Positions 1-8,615 of a stretch of DNA of 24,797 nucleotides are shown here, piece after piece. This DNA comes from Bacteroidales bacterium GP1 (GTDB lineage Bacteria > Bacteroidota > Bacteroidia > Bacteroidales > Muribaculaceae). Within the stretch, counting starts at the first letter, position 1. Each line of letters starts with the position of its first letter. Where the stretch lies: NCBI GenBank assembly GCA_001701105.1, contig DAAI01000056.1, positions 28,838 to 53,634 of the forward strand, in the 5' to 3' direction. Below the pieces are notes generated by a model. That model did no database searches, was not told where the DNA came from, and worked only from the letters and a program-made list of their open reading frames with translations. The position numbers were made by a program, and so were the translations under genes.

Positions 1-1533
1 GCCACGGTCGCCTATGACTGTCTGGTATCCATTCTCAGTGTCCATGATGAAGTTGTGGGCATTGGCAATGCGGGCTGCTTCCTCCACGCTCTCCTGCGTG
101 GCGTTGTCAACTCCGAAGGCGATGTTGTTGAAGATAGTATCGTTAAAAAGAATAGCCTCCTGATTCACATTTCCCATCAGGCTGCGCAGATCCTTTACGC
201 GGAAATCCCTGACATCATGGCCGTCGACAAGAATACTCCCTTCTTCCACATCCCAGAAGCGCGGAATGAGGTCGACCATAGTTGATTTCCCCGAGCCGGA
301 TTCTCCGACAATGGCCACGGTCTCACCGGGTTTTACATCAAGATTAATGTGTTGCAACACATCTTTTGCATCGGCATCGTCAGAATATCTGAAGGATACA
401 TTCTCGAATTTCACTCCTACCGGGGCATTGCCCTTATTAATGTCAAAGGGCTTCGGAGAATCTTGGATAGGATTCACGGCATCCATGATCTTATCAATAC
501 GCGTCTTGGCTGCCATACCCTTGCGGATGGTATAAGACGTTTTCGAGAGCTCTTTTGCGGGATTGATGATGGAGTAGAACATCACCAGATAATAGATGAA
601 AGAAGCGGCATCGATAGGCGATCGGCCTGATATGATCAGAGAGCCTCCGAACCAAAGAATTATGGCTATCGCGGTGGTGCCGAGAAATTCGCTCATTGGA
701 TGGGCGAGGGCCGTACGGCGCCCCACAGCGTTGTTAATCCTGTAAAAATCCTGCGTCTCCTTGTTGAAGCGTCCTTCCATCAATTTCTCGGCATTGAACG
801 CCTTTACTATGCGCAGGCCGCCGATGGTTTCTTCGGTAGTGGAAAGAATCTCGCCCCATTTATCCTGAGCCGCAAGCGATTTGGCCTTCAATTTCTTGCC
901 TACCGTGCCCATCAGCCAGCCGAACAAGGGAAGCATAATAAACACAAAAAGAGTTAATTGCCAGCTGATTACAATCATCATGCCCAGGCAGGCCACAATC
1001 ATAATCGGGTACTTTATAAGGGAGAAAAGCGAAGCCATTACGGAGTTCTGCACTTCCTGCACATCGCCCGATATTCTGGCCATTATATCCCCCTTTCTTT
1101 CATTGGTAAAGAAGCCGATGGGGAGAATCAGGATCTTATCGTAGAGGTCACGGCGAATGTCGCGCACCACGCCATTCTGCATCGGGATGGTGAACCATTC
1201 AGAAAGATAGGCAGTCATCACTTTCAGCAGGGTCATCACCACCAATATCGCGCCGAGACAAGCTAATGTAGCCGATGGACCCCGGGTCGAAATCATATTC
1301 CCCACATACCAATAGAAGTCGTTTATCACGACATCCTTCAGCGATGCATCGCCAATCTCCATATAGAAATATTCCTGCGTGCTGATGCCGAAAAGCATCT
1401 GCAGGATAGGAATTATAAAAGCGAATGAGAAGAGGGTGAAGAATGCCGTAAGGAAATTGAATATCACGCTAAGGGCTATATTACCCTTGTACGGTCCGGC
1501 ATAACGCTTCAGGAAAAGGAACAATTCTTTCAT
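1..1533 (-). CDS. MsbA-like ABC exporter, fused permease and ATPase (3' end cut by window edge)
   Basis: The frame is open from the ATG at 1533 to base 1 and gives 511 residues without a stop. The first ~330 residues carry hydrophobic segments of an ABC type-1 exporter membrane domain, with the typical coupling sequence around GDIMARISGDV. The nucleotide-binding domain follows, with Walker A GESGSGKST at residues 410-418 and a Q-loop (NVNQEAILF). The frame ends just before the expected LSGGQ signature and Walker B, which lie outside the window. Proteins of this build act as homodimers in the inner membrane and flip lipid A-core or other lipids or drugs using ATP; the substrate cannot be read from the sequence. 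The start is preceded by a TAAATTTG promoter box only four bases away, so the transcript may have little or no leader. It is separated from the upstream defence locus by a terminator-like repeat and is probably transcribed independently. Confidence 0.93.
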   Translation of the reverse strand, partial: MKELFLFLKRYAGPYKGNIALSVIFNFLTAFFTLFSFAFIIPILQMLFGISTQEYFYMEIGDASLKDVVINDFYWYVGNMISTRGPSATLACLGAILVVMTLLKVMTAYLSEWFTIPMQNGVVRDIRRDLYDKILILPIGFFTNERKGDIMARISGDVQEVQNSVMASLFSLIKYPIMIVACLGMMIVISWQLTLFVFIMLPLFGWLMGTVGKKLKAKSLAAQDKWGEILSTTEETIGGLRIVKAFNAEKLMEGRFNKETQDFYRINNAVGRRTALAHPMSEFLGTTAIAIILWFGGSLIISGRSPIDAASFIYYLVMFYSIINPAKELSKTSYTIRKGMAAKTRIDKIMDAVNPIQDSPKPFDINKGNAPVGVKFENVSFRYSDDADAKDVLQHINLDVKPGETVAIVGESGSGKSTMVDLIPRFWDVEEGSILVDGHDVRDFRVKDLRSLMGNVNQEAILFNDTIFNNIAFGVDNATQESVEEAARIANAHNFIMDTENGYQTVIGDRG

Positions 1534-1537
1534 ACCG

Positions 1538-1545
1538 CAAATTTA
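1538..1545 (-). promoter_or_regulatory. Bacteroidetes -7 box for the ABC exporter
   Basis: TAAATTTG on the minus strand matches the TAnnTTTG box of the Bacteroidetes primary sigma factor. It ends four bases before the ATG at 1533, so transcription would begin at or very near the start codon. I see no convincing TTTG at the expected -33 spacing. Confidence 0.45.
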
Positions 1546-1646
1546 CAAAAAATCCTATGAATAAAATATTCCATGCATAAGAAATCACAATTTCCAATAC
1601 TATAGTGGAGGAAACCATTGCAGAGTAATACTCATCTCCTAATTAC

Positions 1647-1720
1647 AAAAAACAGAATTCTGCGGCATTATTTAAGCAATTACAACTTATTGTGAACTCA
1701 GCTTTATTACTAGAATTCTG
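1647..1720 (-). terminator. Possible terminator behind the res gene
   Basis: Two near-identical palindromic 10-mers, TAGAATTCTG at 1711-1720 and CAGAATTCTG at 1653-1662, can pair with each other. On the minus strand the second is followed by a run of six T (1647-1652). The position, just after the stop of the last defence gene, fits a terminator, but the loop is long and each arm can also self-pair. Confidence 0.4.
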
Positions 1721-1723
1721 AAT

Positions 1724-4429
1724 TTATTGGTTAAATTTGCATAGTGACAGCAAATAGTTGAAGGTATATGAGCGATCAACGAGGGTATGAGGAATCAGTA
1801 TGTAATGCCAGGGCTTCCCTCCATTTTTTGCGGTAAACTCAGATGCACGACGACAAAACTCTCTTGCAGCTTCTGCTTTAGAAAGCACATCTGCATCTTC
1901 CATATCCTTTTCGGCTTTGGTTTCGCACATGTAAATTGCGTCCCCGGTCTCCACAATGAAGTCAGGCTCGTAGCGCTTAGCTCCATTGGCCCAATAAATG
2001 TTGAATTGGTTAGGAACCGGGCGAATCCATTTCTGTACCTCATTGCTTGTCTCAAGCACAACGGCAAAGTCAAGTTCGGTAGAACTGTCGAAGCGATACT
2101 TGGTGTAATAAGATTTTTTGAAACCTACATACACAAATTTTATAATGTGCGATTTCTGTTGAGGCACCGGGTCGTGATAGTCAAGTTCGCCCCAGTTGTT
2201 TACTAATATGGGCTGATCAAGAATTTTCGAGAACGGAAGAACCTTATTGACTTTGTATTCACCCGGCTCAATGCGATAGTGCTGCTTCATCTGCTTATAG
2301 ATGTTGTCTGCTATCATTTGACGGTATGGGTGGACACGCTCGTTAAGTTCGTCCTCATTAGATATGCCGTTTTTCTCTCGAATAGCATCTACGGCCTGTT
2401 CAATAAGTTTATAGAGCAAGTCGGAATTTTCATCGTAGTCTATATCGTCCTTATCAATGAGTTTGACAAGTATTTGTTCGATAGCAGGACGCTTCGAGCT
2501 GCCGGATTTACCCTCCAATATCTCGAAATCGGTGGTGTCATGCAGACTTTGACGAATAATTTCCCTGTTCAGTTCGGCGAGAGTATAGCCTTCCGAAGTA
2601 TCGAGGTCGAAGTCGTCGAAGAAGGCTTTGACTTCCTGTTGCTCAATTACGATACGCGGAATTTCAATAACATTTTTCTTGAAGTCCTCGACAATAATAT
2701 TGATTACTTCATCAACTTGGGCAATTTGAGCGGCAGCTTCATCTTCGGCAAAGAGGGAGTCCTTAACGCTTTCTTTAATTGCTTCGACTGCTTGCTGACG
2801 TATTTGTGCTTTAACTTCTTTCTTTTGAAGATCAGAGAAAGAAGAAACACCGGGGGCGGTAATCGTGGCGATAGCCTCCTGAACAGCCTTGCCAACCTGC
2901 TTTACAACCTTATCGGCTTTCTCACCAATCTGCTGCTTAACTTTGGCAATACGCTGTTCAATTTTTTGCTGAGTAGTAGTAGGTGTGGTTTCAACCTTTG
3001 CCCCACGGTCGCGCTCGTCGGGTTCGTCAAGTTCGATATACGAAAGTTTTTGAAGCACGGAATTGCCTTTTTGTGCTTCCTCAATTACTTTCTCGAAATT
3101 GTCGTGAGCAATTACAGTGAGGGTGTCTACATCTTTATTCCCTGTGCGATGTCCTCCGTAAGGGAGGCGCAGTCCGCGTCCGATAGTCTGCTCAATAAGG
3201 ACAGCTGCTTCAGCAGCGCGAAGCGGAATAATCGTATAGAGATTATTCACATCCCATCCCTCTTTGAGCATATTTACGTGGACTACAATTTCAATTTCAT
3301 TGTCGGGAGACTCCAGAGCCACAAATTGACGGGAAATATCATCGTCTTTTTTTGTGGAACTGTCAATCTGCAAAACCTTACCACGATATTTTCCGTGGAA
3401 AATACTGTCGCTCTCCAAAAGTTCCTTTACATTCCGGGCGTGAGCAATATCCTTGCAAGCGACAAGAATAAAAGGCTTCACAATTGGTTTGCCGTTTTGT
3501 CGGGCATAGAGTTCAATAGCGGCTTTTGTGCGCTCATGAACGGTAATGCCGTCTTCGAGCTTAATTATTTCAATTTCATCAGGCGTGAAATTAGCCTTAT
3601 TGAAATTTCGCGACTTGGCAATAGCCGGGTCTTTGACATACAGCCCCTCGTCGAGTGCTTCCGCGAGGTTATATTCAAACACGATATTCTTGAACGCCTT
3701 ACCCTTTTCATCAAAAGGTGTGGCGGTCATTTCCAAACCGAGCACCGGGCGAAGTTCGTTTATAGCTTTCTTGGAGGCATCAGCGTGATAGCGGTGCGCT
3801 TCGTCCATCAGCACAACGAGATCGGGCAGTCCCGCAAGATAAGAGAAGTACGACTCTCCGAGATATTCAGAAAGGCGGCGCATCTTGGGCGCTCTTTTGC
3901 TCCCCTCCTTACTATCTTTGTTGAATTTAGAGATGTTGAAGATATTGATTTCAACATCTGAAAACATATGACTCGGACGGTCGGTATAAGTATCGCCCGT
4001 AACAATATTTGGCGGAGAGGTTACAAATTCAGCTATACCCTTGAACACATATTTATCGTAGGAAGTATCGCCAAAGTCGCGGATTAACTTCTCGTAAAGA
4101 GTCAGATTCGGAGCGAGGATGAAGAAATGTTTGATGCCTTTCTTCAAATAGAGATAAGCTATTATCGCACCCATAAGTCGAGTTTTCCCTATGCCAGTGG
4201 CAATGGAAAAAGCGAGCGAGGGAAAATCCCGGTCAAAACTTTTTACCGTCGGCACGATAGATTTCACCTTTGCGAGTTCGGCAGCGATAAACATTTCGAG
4301 TTTATCCGGGTCGGTCGGCGGTTTCTGCAAAGAGAGCTTATCGGTCAGCCGCGAAGTAATTTCAAGAGCCTTAGCAAGCGGAGTGCGGAGCGAGAGTCGC
4401 TGTTTTATCTGATTTACTATATTATTCAT
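1724..4429 (-). CDS. Type III restriction Res-like DEAD/DEAH helicase with C-terminal PD-(D/E)XK nuclease
   Basis: 901 residues. The N-terminal superfamily 2 helicase core shows Walker A ATGIGKT (77-83), the DEAH box (209-212), MTATPF (motif III, about 234-239) and the motif VI sequence QTIGRGLRLP. A charged helical linker rich in Lys, Gln and Glu follows (roughly residues 480-580). Near the C terminus PD (822-823) and ETK (836-838) form the catalytic PD-(D/E)XK pattern. This is the architecture of type III restriction subunits, which translocate or slide on DNA and cut when two unmodified sites are met. All visible catalytic motifs are intact. The ATG lies inside the end of the upstream nuclease gene (8-bp overlap), so the two are likely translationally coupled. 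The length is close to known Res subunits. Confidence 0.9.
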   Translation of the reverse strand: MNNIVNQIKQRLSLRTPLAKALEITSRLTDKLSLQKPPTDPDKLEMFIAAELAKVKSIVPTVKSFDRDFPSLAFSIATGIGKTRLMGAIIAYLYLKKGIKHFFILAPNLTLYEKLIRDFGDTSYDKYVFKGIAEFVTSPPNIVTGDTYTDRPSHMFSDVEINIFNISKFNKDSKEGSKRAPKMRRLSEYLGESYFSYLAGLPDLVVLMDEAHRYHADASKKAINELRPVLGLEMTATPFDEKGKAFKNIVFEYNLAEALDEGLYVKDPAIAKSRNFNKANFTPDEIEIIKLEDGITVHERTKAAIELYARQNGKPIVKPFILVACKDIAHARNVKELLESDSIFHGKYRGKVLQIDSSTKKDDDISRQFVALESPDNEIEIVVHVNMLKEGWDVNNLYTIIPLRAAEAAVLIEQTIGRGLRLPYGGHRTGNKDVDTLTVIAHDNFEKVIEEAQKGNSVLQKLSYIELDEPDERDRGAKVETTPTTTQQKIEQRIAKVKQQIGEKADKVVKQVGKAVQEAIATITAPGVSSFSDLQKKEVKAQIRQQAVEAIKESVKDSLFAEDEAAAQIAQVDEVINIIVEDFKKNVIEIPRIVIEQQEVKAFFDDFDLDTSEGYTLAELNREIIRQSLHDTTDFEILEGKSGSSKRPAIEQILVKLIDKDDIDYDENSDLLYKLIEQAVDAIREKNGISNEDELNERVHPYRQMIADNIYKQMKQHYRIEPGEYKVNKVLPFSKILDQPILVNNWGELDYHDPVPQQKSHIIKFVYVGFKKSYYTKYRFDSSTELDFAVVLETSNEVQKWIRPVPNQFNIYWANGAKRYEPDFIVETGDAIYMCETKAEKDMEDADVLSKAEAAREFCRRASEFTAKNGGKPWHYILIPHTLVDRSYTFNYLLSLCKFNQ

Positions 4430-5453
4430 CTTCTAATTGTTTACGGCCTCTTTCTATCTCGTGCTGCAAATCTTCCGTTGAGGGTAGTTCAAGCAAATAT
4501 TTTGAGGCAAATACCTGTTTGGCATCATTGAGTACAGAATATCTGGCAATCGTTTCGTTACGTTCCGAACAAAGGATTATACCTAAGGTAGGATTGTCAT
4601 CAGGGTTGCGATAGAGTGAGTCAAACATTCTGATGTAACTGTCCATCTGCCCGACATCACGGTGACTTAGCTTCCCTAATTTTAGGTCAATCAACACATG
4701 ACATTTTAATATGCTATGATAGAAAACCAAATCTATATAAAAATCCTCGTCTTCAAAACGCATACGCTTCTGACGGGCTACAAAACAAAATCCCCTGCCT
4801 AATTCAAGTAGAAAATGCTGCAATTTATCTATAAGAGCTTTTTCAATCGTAGATTCACGCAAGGCTGGGTAATCTTTGAAATCAAGAAATTCCAATACGT
4901 ATGGATCTTTAACAAACGTTTCAACCTCAATTCCGGACAACTTCTCTTGAGCCTCTGCAATCACTGCCTCACGATTAACACTTCCAAGTAGCCGCTGATA
5001 ATAAAGTGTCGATATTTGCCGGTCAAGTTGGCGAGTTGACCAACCGCTGTCGGCTGCTTCGTTCATGTACCATAACCTGGCTTTATCATCCTCTACTGAA
5101 AGCAATCTTCGATAATGCGACCAACTCAATTCGGGACGCAGTGTGTCCCGAATTGGAAATGAACGGTAAAACTGACACAGCTTGCGTAATTCGCGCTCAT
5201 CAAACCCTTTACCAAATTCCTTTGTAAGCTTAGAGGCTAACTCTCGCATAACTTGCTTACCATATTCAGCACGGTGTTTACCCTTGAGCACAGAGTCTGT
5301 AATTAATTTACCGACATTCCAATAGGCTTGCGTCATAACGAAGTTGATGGCCGTGTATGCCTTTTGGCGTCCGGTTCTCAGAACCTCAACCACTGATGAA
5401 TATAGAGTTCTGAAATCTTCAGACTTTAGCAATTCAGATTTATCAGCTTTCAT
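4422..5453 (-). CDS. YhcG/DUF1016 family PD-(D/E)XK nuclease
   Basis: 343 residues. The N-terminal half (about 10-150) matches the DUF1016 helical domain (WNVGKLI, YGKQVMRELA, LSWSHYRRLL). The C-terminal half is the YhcG-type nuclease fold, with D241 in FYIDLVFYH and the D-x-K pair D256/K258 in LIDLKLGKL. Proteins of this family often lie inside restriction-modification loci; their role there is not settled, and structure-specific or accessory nuclease roles have been proposed. Here it stands between the methyltransferase gene (13 bases upstream) and the res gene, with which it overlaps by 8 bp, so it is part of the same unit. I infer an accessory nuclease of the restriction system; it could also be an independent passenger. 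Confidence 0.88.
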   Translation of the reverse strand: MKADKSELLKSEDFRTLYSSVVEVLRTGRQKAYTAINFVMTQAYWNVGKLITDSVLKGKHRAEYGKQVMRELASKLTKEFGKGFDERELRKLCQFYRSFPIRDTLRPELSWSHYRRLLSVEDDKARLWYMNEAADSGWSTRQLDRQISTLYYQRLLGSVNREAVIAEAQEKLSGIEVETFVKDPYVLEFLDFKDYPALRESTIEKALIDKLQHFLLELGRGFCFVARQKRMRFEDEDFYIDLVFYHSILKCHVLIDLKLGKLSHRDVGQMDSYIRMFDSLYRNPDDNPTLGIILCSERNETIARYSVLNDAKQVFASKYLLELPSTEDLQHEIERGRKQLEDE

Positions 5454-5466
5454 ATTGCCTTAAGGT

Positions 5467-7167
5467 TTATGATTCTGTTTCATCGATGTCGTCCCATTCT
5501 TCGTTGTTGATGTCGGGAACGGAGATGATGTTGAGGGAGTAGTCGTCGCGGTCGAACTCGCAGGTATCAAGAAGAACCTTGGGTATTTTCTTGATAGTGA
5601 TATTTGAGTAATGATTGCGACATTCGGGCTGGAATTTAGTGCAGCAGATGAGCAATGATTCATTTTCACCCATTTGGTCGTGGATAGCTTCGAGTGCTTC
5701 TGAAGTCAAGAGTTGAGTGGTGGTGAAGATAAAGTCATGTTCAGAGCTGCGTCCTTGCTTCCAATACAATTCCTCGTCGGGCGCGTAAGTGAAGCCCTGA
5801 TGTTTAGCCATGGCAGCGGCAAGCATATCGGCATTATATTCCTTGTTGATAACCATGTTGCCGTGCTTGTCGCGATTGAGAAGGCTCGGAGCAAGTTCAT
5901 AAAACTTAAATCCACCGCCGCCTTTCCAATTCTGTTCTTTGGATATACCACCTTGCTCACCCTCGATTACTTTCTTCATGCGAACTGCACTATGAGTATA
6001 TGCGTGTTCGCCAAGTTCTACTCCAATCCATTTACGCCCCATCTTGTGCGCAACTGCTGCGGTGGTACCGCTTCCAAGGAAGCTGTCAAGAATCAAATTT
6101 CCAGGTTGAGAAAAAAGATTAATAATTCTTGAAATCAGTCTTTCGGGTTTCTTAGAAGCCGGGAAGGAAACATTGCCTTCATTTTGCGTATTTTGAAAAT
6201 CAATATCACTCCAAAAATCGCATAGTAGTATTGAGATGTCTTCACTTCCATCTTCTACTTTATTCATAGAATTTGAAAGAAATGACAACCTACGACCATT
6301 AATAGCATAATTTAACTGTCCATCTTCTGAACTATATACATATACTTTATCAATGAGGTTCTTCGATTTGATTTTGTGTTCTTCGGGCATCACTGGTTGA
6401 GTCTGAAAGATATCATCTTTATGCTTTAGGAAAAATTTCCTAAATTTAGGAGTAATCACCATGTCTCCTAATTTAGTTCCCGGACTGACAATCTTTTCTT
6501 CAACTAGAACATCTATGAGATTCCTAACAGTCAAAGTTGATTTGTCAAGAATTTTAGAGAAATGAACATCCCAAGTATCTTTTCTTACATACTGAGGGTT
6601 GACTGTTAGGGCATTCGACTTTCGATATATAAGTATGAAATCTTTGGTTTTAATTATCGTTTTTTCTTTATGTGTTGTTTTTAAACCACTTGGGGTCGAT
6701 GATTTACAAGCGATGGTACATACAAAGTTCGAACGTCCAAATATTTCATCACATATAATCTTTGAATAGTGCATTTCACCATCATCGAGATGTAAACAAA
6801 GCACTCCATCATCCGAAAGTAGCTTATGTAGAATGCATAAACGCTGATACATAAGATTAAGCCATTTTGAATGCTCTAAATTATCGTCGTAGTATTCAAA
6901 GGCACTTCCGGTATTATAGGGAGGGTCAATATAGATACATTTGACAGCACCAGTGAAATTTTCTTCGAGAGCGCGTAATGCGAGAAGATTATCGCCGTGA
7001 ATGAGCATATTGCCCGGCCACGGCTTCCCATTGGGGAGAGTGCCGGTTTCCACCTCTCCATAACTATGTTCGGGGTCATGGAGAAGTAACCGTGGCTCCA
7101 CGGCAAGAGGTTCATCGTCCTTACCTATCCACGTCAATTCTAATTTATTTATCCTATTCTGTGCCAT
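5467..7167 (-). CDS. Beta-class DNA adenine N6-methyltransferase, type III Mod-like
   Basis: 566 residues. Motif IV DPPYN (81-85) precedes the AdoMet-binding motif DSFLGSGTT (361-369), the order of beta-class enzymes such as type III Mod subunits. HGDNLLAL (57-64) and KWIGVEL (379-385) are further conserved pieces, and a Mod-like NWKGGGGFKF stretch lies downstream. The segment of about residues 150-330 between the two catalytic blocks is the expected target recognition domain; it is not recognisable by eye, and its DNA is strikingly more AT-rich than the flanks. The protein should methylate adenine in a short asymmetric site and supply specificity to the Res subunit encoded 1.0 kb downstream. 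Three bases separate its ATG from the stop of the 183-aa gene. No frameshift or phase-variable repeat is visible. Confidence 0.92.
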   Translation of the reverse strand: MAQNRINKLELTWIGKDDEPLAVEPRLLLHDPEHSYGEVETGTLPNGKPWPGNMLIHGDNLLALRALEENFTGAVKCIYIDPPYNTGSAFEYYDDNLEHSKWLNLMYQRLCILHKLLSDDGVLCLHLDDGEMHYSKIICDEIFGRSNFVCTIACKSSTPSGLKTTHKEKTIIKTKDFILIYRKSNALTVNPQYVRKDTWDVHFSKILDKSTLTVRNLIDVLVEEKIVSPGTKLGDMVITPKFRKFFLKHKDDIFQTQPVMPEEHKIKSKNLIDKVYVYSSEDGQLNYAINGRRLSFLSNSMNKVEDGSEDISILLCDFWSDIDFQNTQNEGNVSFPASKKPERLISRIINLFSQPGNLILDSFLGSGTTAAVAHKMGRKWIGVELGEHAYTHSAVRMKKVIEGEQGGISKEQNWKGGGGFKFYELAPSLLNRDKHGNMVINKEYNADMLAAAMAKHQGFTYAPDEELYWKQGRSSEHDFIFTTTQLLTSEALEAIHDQMGENESLLICCTKFQPECRNHYSNITIKKIPKVLLDTCEFDRDDYSLNIISVPDINNEEWDDIDETES

Positions 7168-7170
7168 ACA

Positions 7171-7722
7171 CTATTTTTCAATAAATAAGGAAGTAAGAAG
7201 ATTCGCACCAATACTGACACCAAAGTTTTTTAACAGGTCAAGCATTAGAGCGCGTTTCGTTCCTTTGGGTTGATTGGAATTTATTATTTCTCTAATTTGT
7301 TCGATTTGAGACTCGGAAAAATCTTCATCCAAGTGCTCTAAAACAAATTCTAAATTTTGAGATTGTGTTTGAGACTGTGTTTGGTTAATGTTGAATGCAG
7401 TACTCGGAGTGTCTTGTTTTAACGGACACACACCTTCAATATCTCTCAGAGAGACTAAAATACCAATCATTCGTGCGACACTACCATCAGTGGGTGTCAT
7501 ATTGCCATATGAACAAAAATCTGAATAAGCTTGATCTTCCGGATAGTTTATTCCAATAAAACGACGACATTTCTCAATCCAAGCGGAAAGTGCAATATTA
7601 TCTTCAAAATAGTAATGTTCTGGTTCTAAACATCTAACACCATATGGATTTATGTATTCCATAGGTTCTTTATATTTCATCTTGAAGGTACGTCCTTCTG
7701 CTATAAGATTATCAATTTTCAT
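7171..7722 (-). CDS. Unrecognised 183-aa protein of the defence locus
   Basis: I do not recognise this protein with certainty. The N-terminal ~110 residues contain several aromatic residues, a few Cys (C30, C52, C67) and motifs such as YFEDNIALSAWIEKCRRF. A polar linker of repeated Gln, Ser and Thr (QTQSQTQSQ, about 114-122) leads to a helical C-terminal module (LEHLDEDFSESQIEQIREI, then KRALMLDLLKNFGVSIGANLL) that ends in a short hydrophobic stretch. Such a helical tail after a low-complexity linker is seen in some abortive-infection or accessory defence proteins, but that is only resemblance. Its ATG overlaps by ATGA the stop of a leftover copy of the SNF2 C-terminal end, so it was originally coupled to the SNF2 gene. 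It ends in TAG, three bases before the methyltransferase start. The coding DNA is more AT-rich than the SNF2 gene. Confidence 0.75.
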   Translation of the reverse strand: MKIDNLIAEGRTFKMKYKEPMEYINPYGVRCLEPEHYYFEDNIALSAWIEKCRRFIGINYPEDQAYSDFCSYGNMTPTDGSVARMIGILVSLRDIEGVCPLKQDTPSTAFNINQTQSQTQSQNLEFVLEHLDEDFSESQIEQIREIINSNQPKGTKRALMLDLLKNFGVSIGANLLTSLFIEK

Positions 7723-7723
7723 G

Positions 7724-7778
7724 CGATTCTCCTATGAAAGGTTATTAACTTGGTTTGCTCAATCTTTTGGGCGAGCAT
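7724..7778 (-). repeat. 55-bp direct repeat, copy 2: leftover SNF2 3' end
   Basis: This stretch matches 8621-8675 at 47 of 55 positions with no gap. On the minus strand it reads MLAQKIEQTKLITFHRRIA and then a TGA that overlaps the next ATG. The intact SNF2 protein ends MLAQNIEQTKLVTFYWKIV. It is therefore a detached copy of the SNF2 C terminus lying on the far side of dinD, out of frame with dinD. Confidence 0.85.
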
Positions 7779-7779
7779 A

Positions 7780-8610
7780 TCACTTTTTCTTTTTGGGAAG
7801 AATTTTCTTTTCGTCGGCTTTGAGGCGACGTTCCACTTTCTTGATGTCTTCTGCCGACGGGAGTGATTCGGGACGTATGCCTCGGTCAAGAAGCATATCG
7901 CGCACTGCGGAGTTATTGTCAATATGTTCGCGCTCAATGTTGACTTGTCCGTGAAGGTCTTTCTGCTGAACATTTACGGAAGTCATTTCAGCAGCGAAAT
8001 CTTTTGCTTTGATTGCTAAAGTAGATAGGAAGTCAGCCAACGGTCGTTTTTCAGGCGCACCAACTCGACGTTTCATCATCGCAGTATTAAGCCCAAACAG
8101 AGCTTGGTCGCCTTTGGCACGAATAACGGCAAAGCCTTTGTTATCCACGCCACGCTCATAAAGTACACCCGAAAGATGATGCTCAGTCTCGGCGAGTTTT
8201 TCGCGTGCCTGCACACGTTCATAATCGAGAAGTCGTTGATGCACAAGCTCGGCACGGCGGGTTTGAACAGCAAAGTAGTTTTGAGCAAAAGCGATTTCGG
8301 GCTTGCGAGGGTCGCCGTTTTGCGCTACAAGATAGCAAGCATAGCGCGTAAGCATTACATCATCTATCTGTCGTTCAGCTCCTGAGCCAAGCATAACCAT
8401 TTTGCTGACGTCAGCAAAATGGTCTGTTAAAGACTCGCCTGCATTTTCTGCTGATTCTTTAGCTTTTTCAATGATTGACTGAAAATTACGCCACTGAACA
8501 TATCCCATAACTGGCGCAAGCTCTCGGGCACTCCAACACTCCACGCCTTCATATTCAATGGCTATGGATTCAAAACTATCGAAGAGATTTTTTATTTCTT
8601 CTGCTTTCAT
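7780..8610 (-). CDS. dinD: DinD-like protein with N-terminal Bro-N domain
   Basis: 276 residues from the ATG at 8610. A TTG 21 bases upstream keeps the frame open, but the ATG lies five bases behind the SNF2 stop and gives a length like E. coli DinD. The first ~110 residues form a Bro-N-type domain (CWSARELAPVMGYVQWRNF, then LTRYACYLVAQNGDPRKPEIAFAQNYFA), the sequence pattern of DinD and phage antirepressor-like proteins. The C-terminal half is helical and ends in a Lys-rich tail. In E. coli DinD is SOS-induced and has been reported to modulate RecA filaments; a role in a restriction locus is not established. The gene is bounded by two copies of a repeat derived from the SNF2 gene end, which suggests insertion into an older SNF2/183-aa pair. 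I see no clear LexA site. Confidence 0.85.
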   Translation of the reverse strand: MKAEEIKNLFDSFESIAIEYEGVECWSARELAPVMGYVQWRNFQSIIEKAKESAENAGESLTDHFADVSKMVMLGSGAERQIDDVMLTRYACYLVAQNGDPRKPEIAFAQNYFAVQTRRAELVHQRLLDYERVQAREKLAETEHHLSGVLYERGVDNKGFAVIRAKGDQALFGLNTAMMKRRVGAPEKRPLADFLSTLAIKAKDFAAEMTSVNVQQKDLHGQVNIEREHIDNNSAVRDMLLDRGIRPESLPSAEDIKKVERRLKADEKKILPKKKK

Positions 8611-8615
8611 AAGTG

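Noticed and set aside
2279..3961. Plus-strand open frame of 560 codons
   Set aside because: It lies antisense inside the res gene, whose helicase and nuclease motifs are intact on the minus strand. The plus-strand product has no recognisable motif, so it is a codon-bias shadow.
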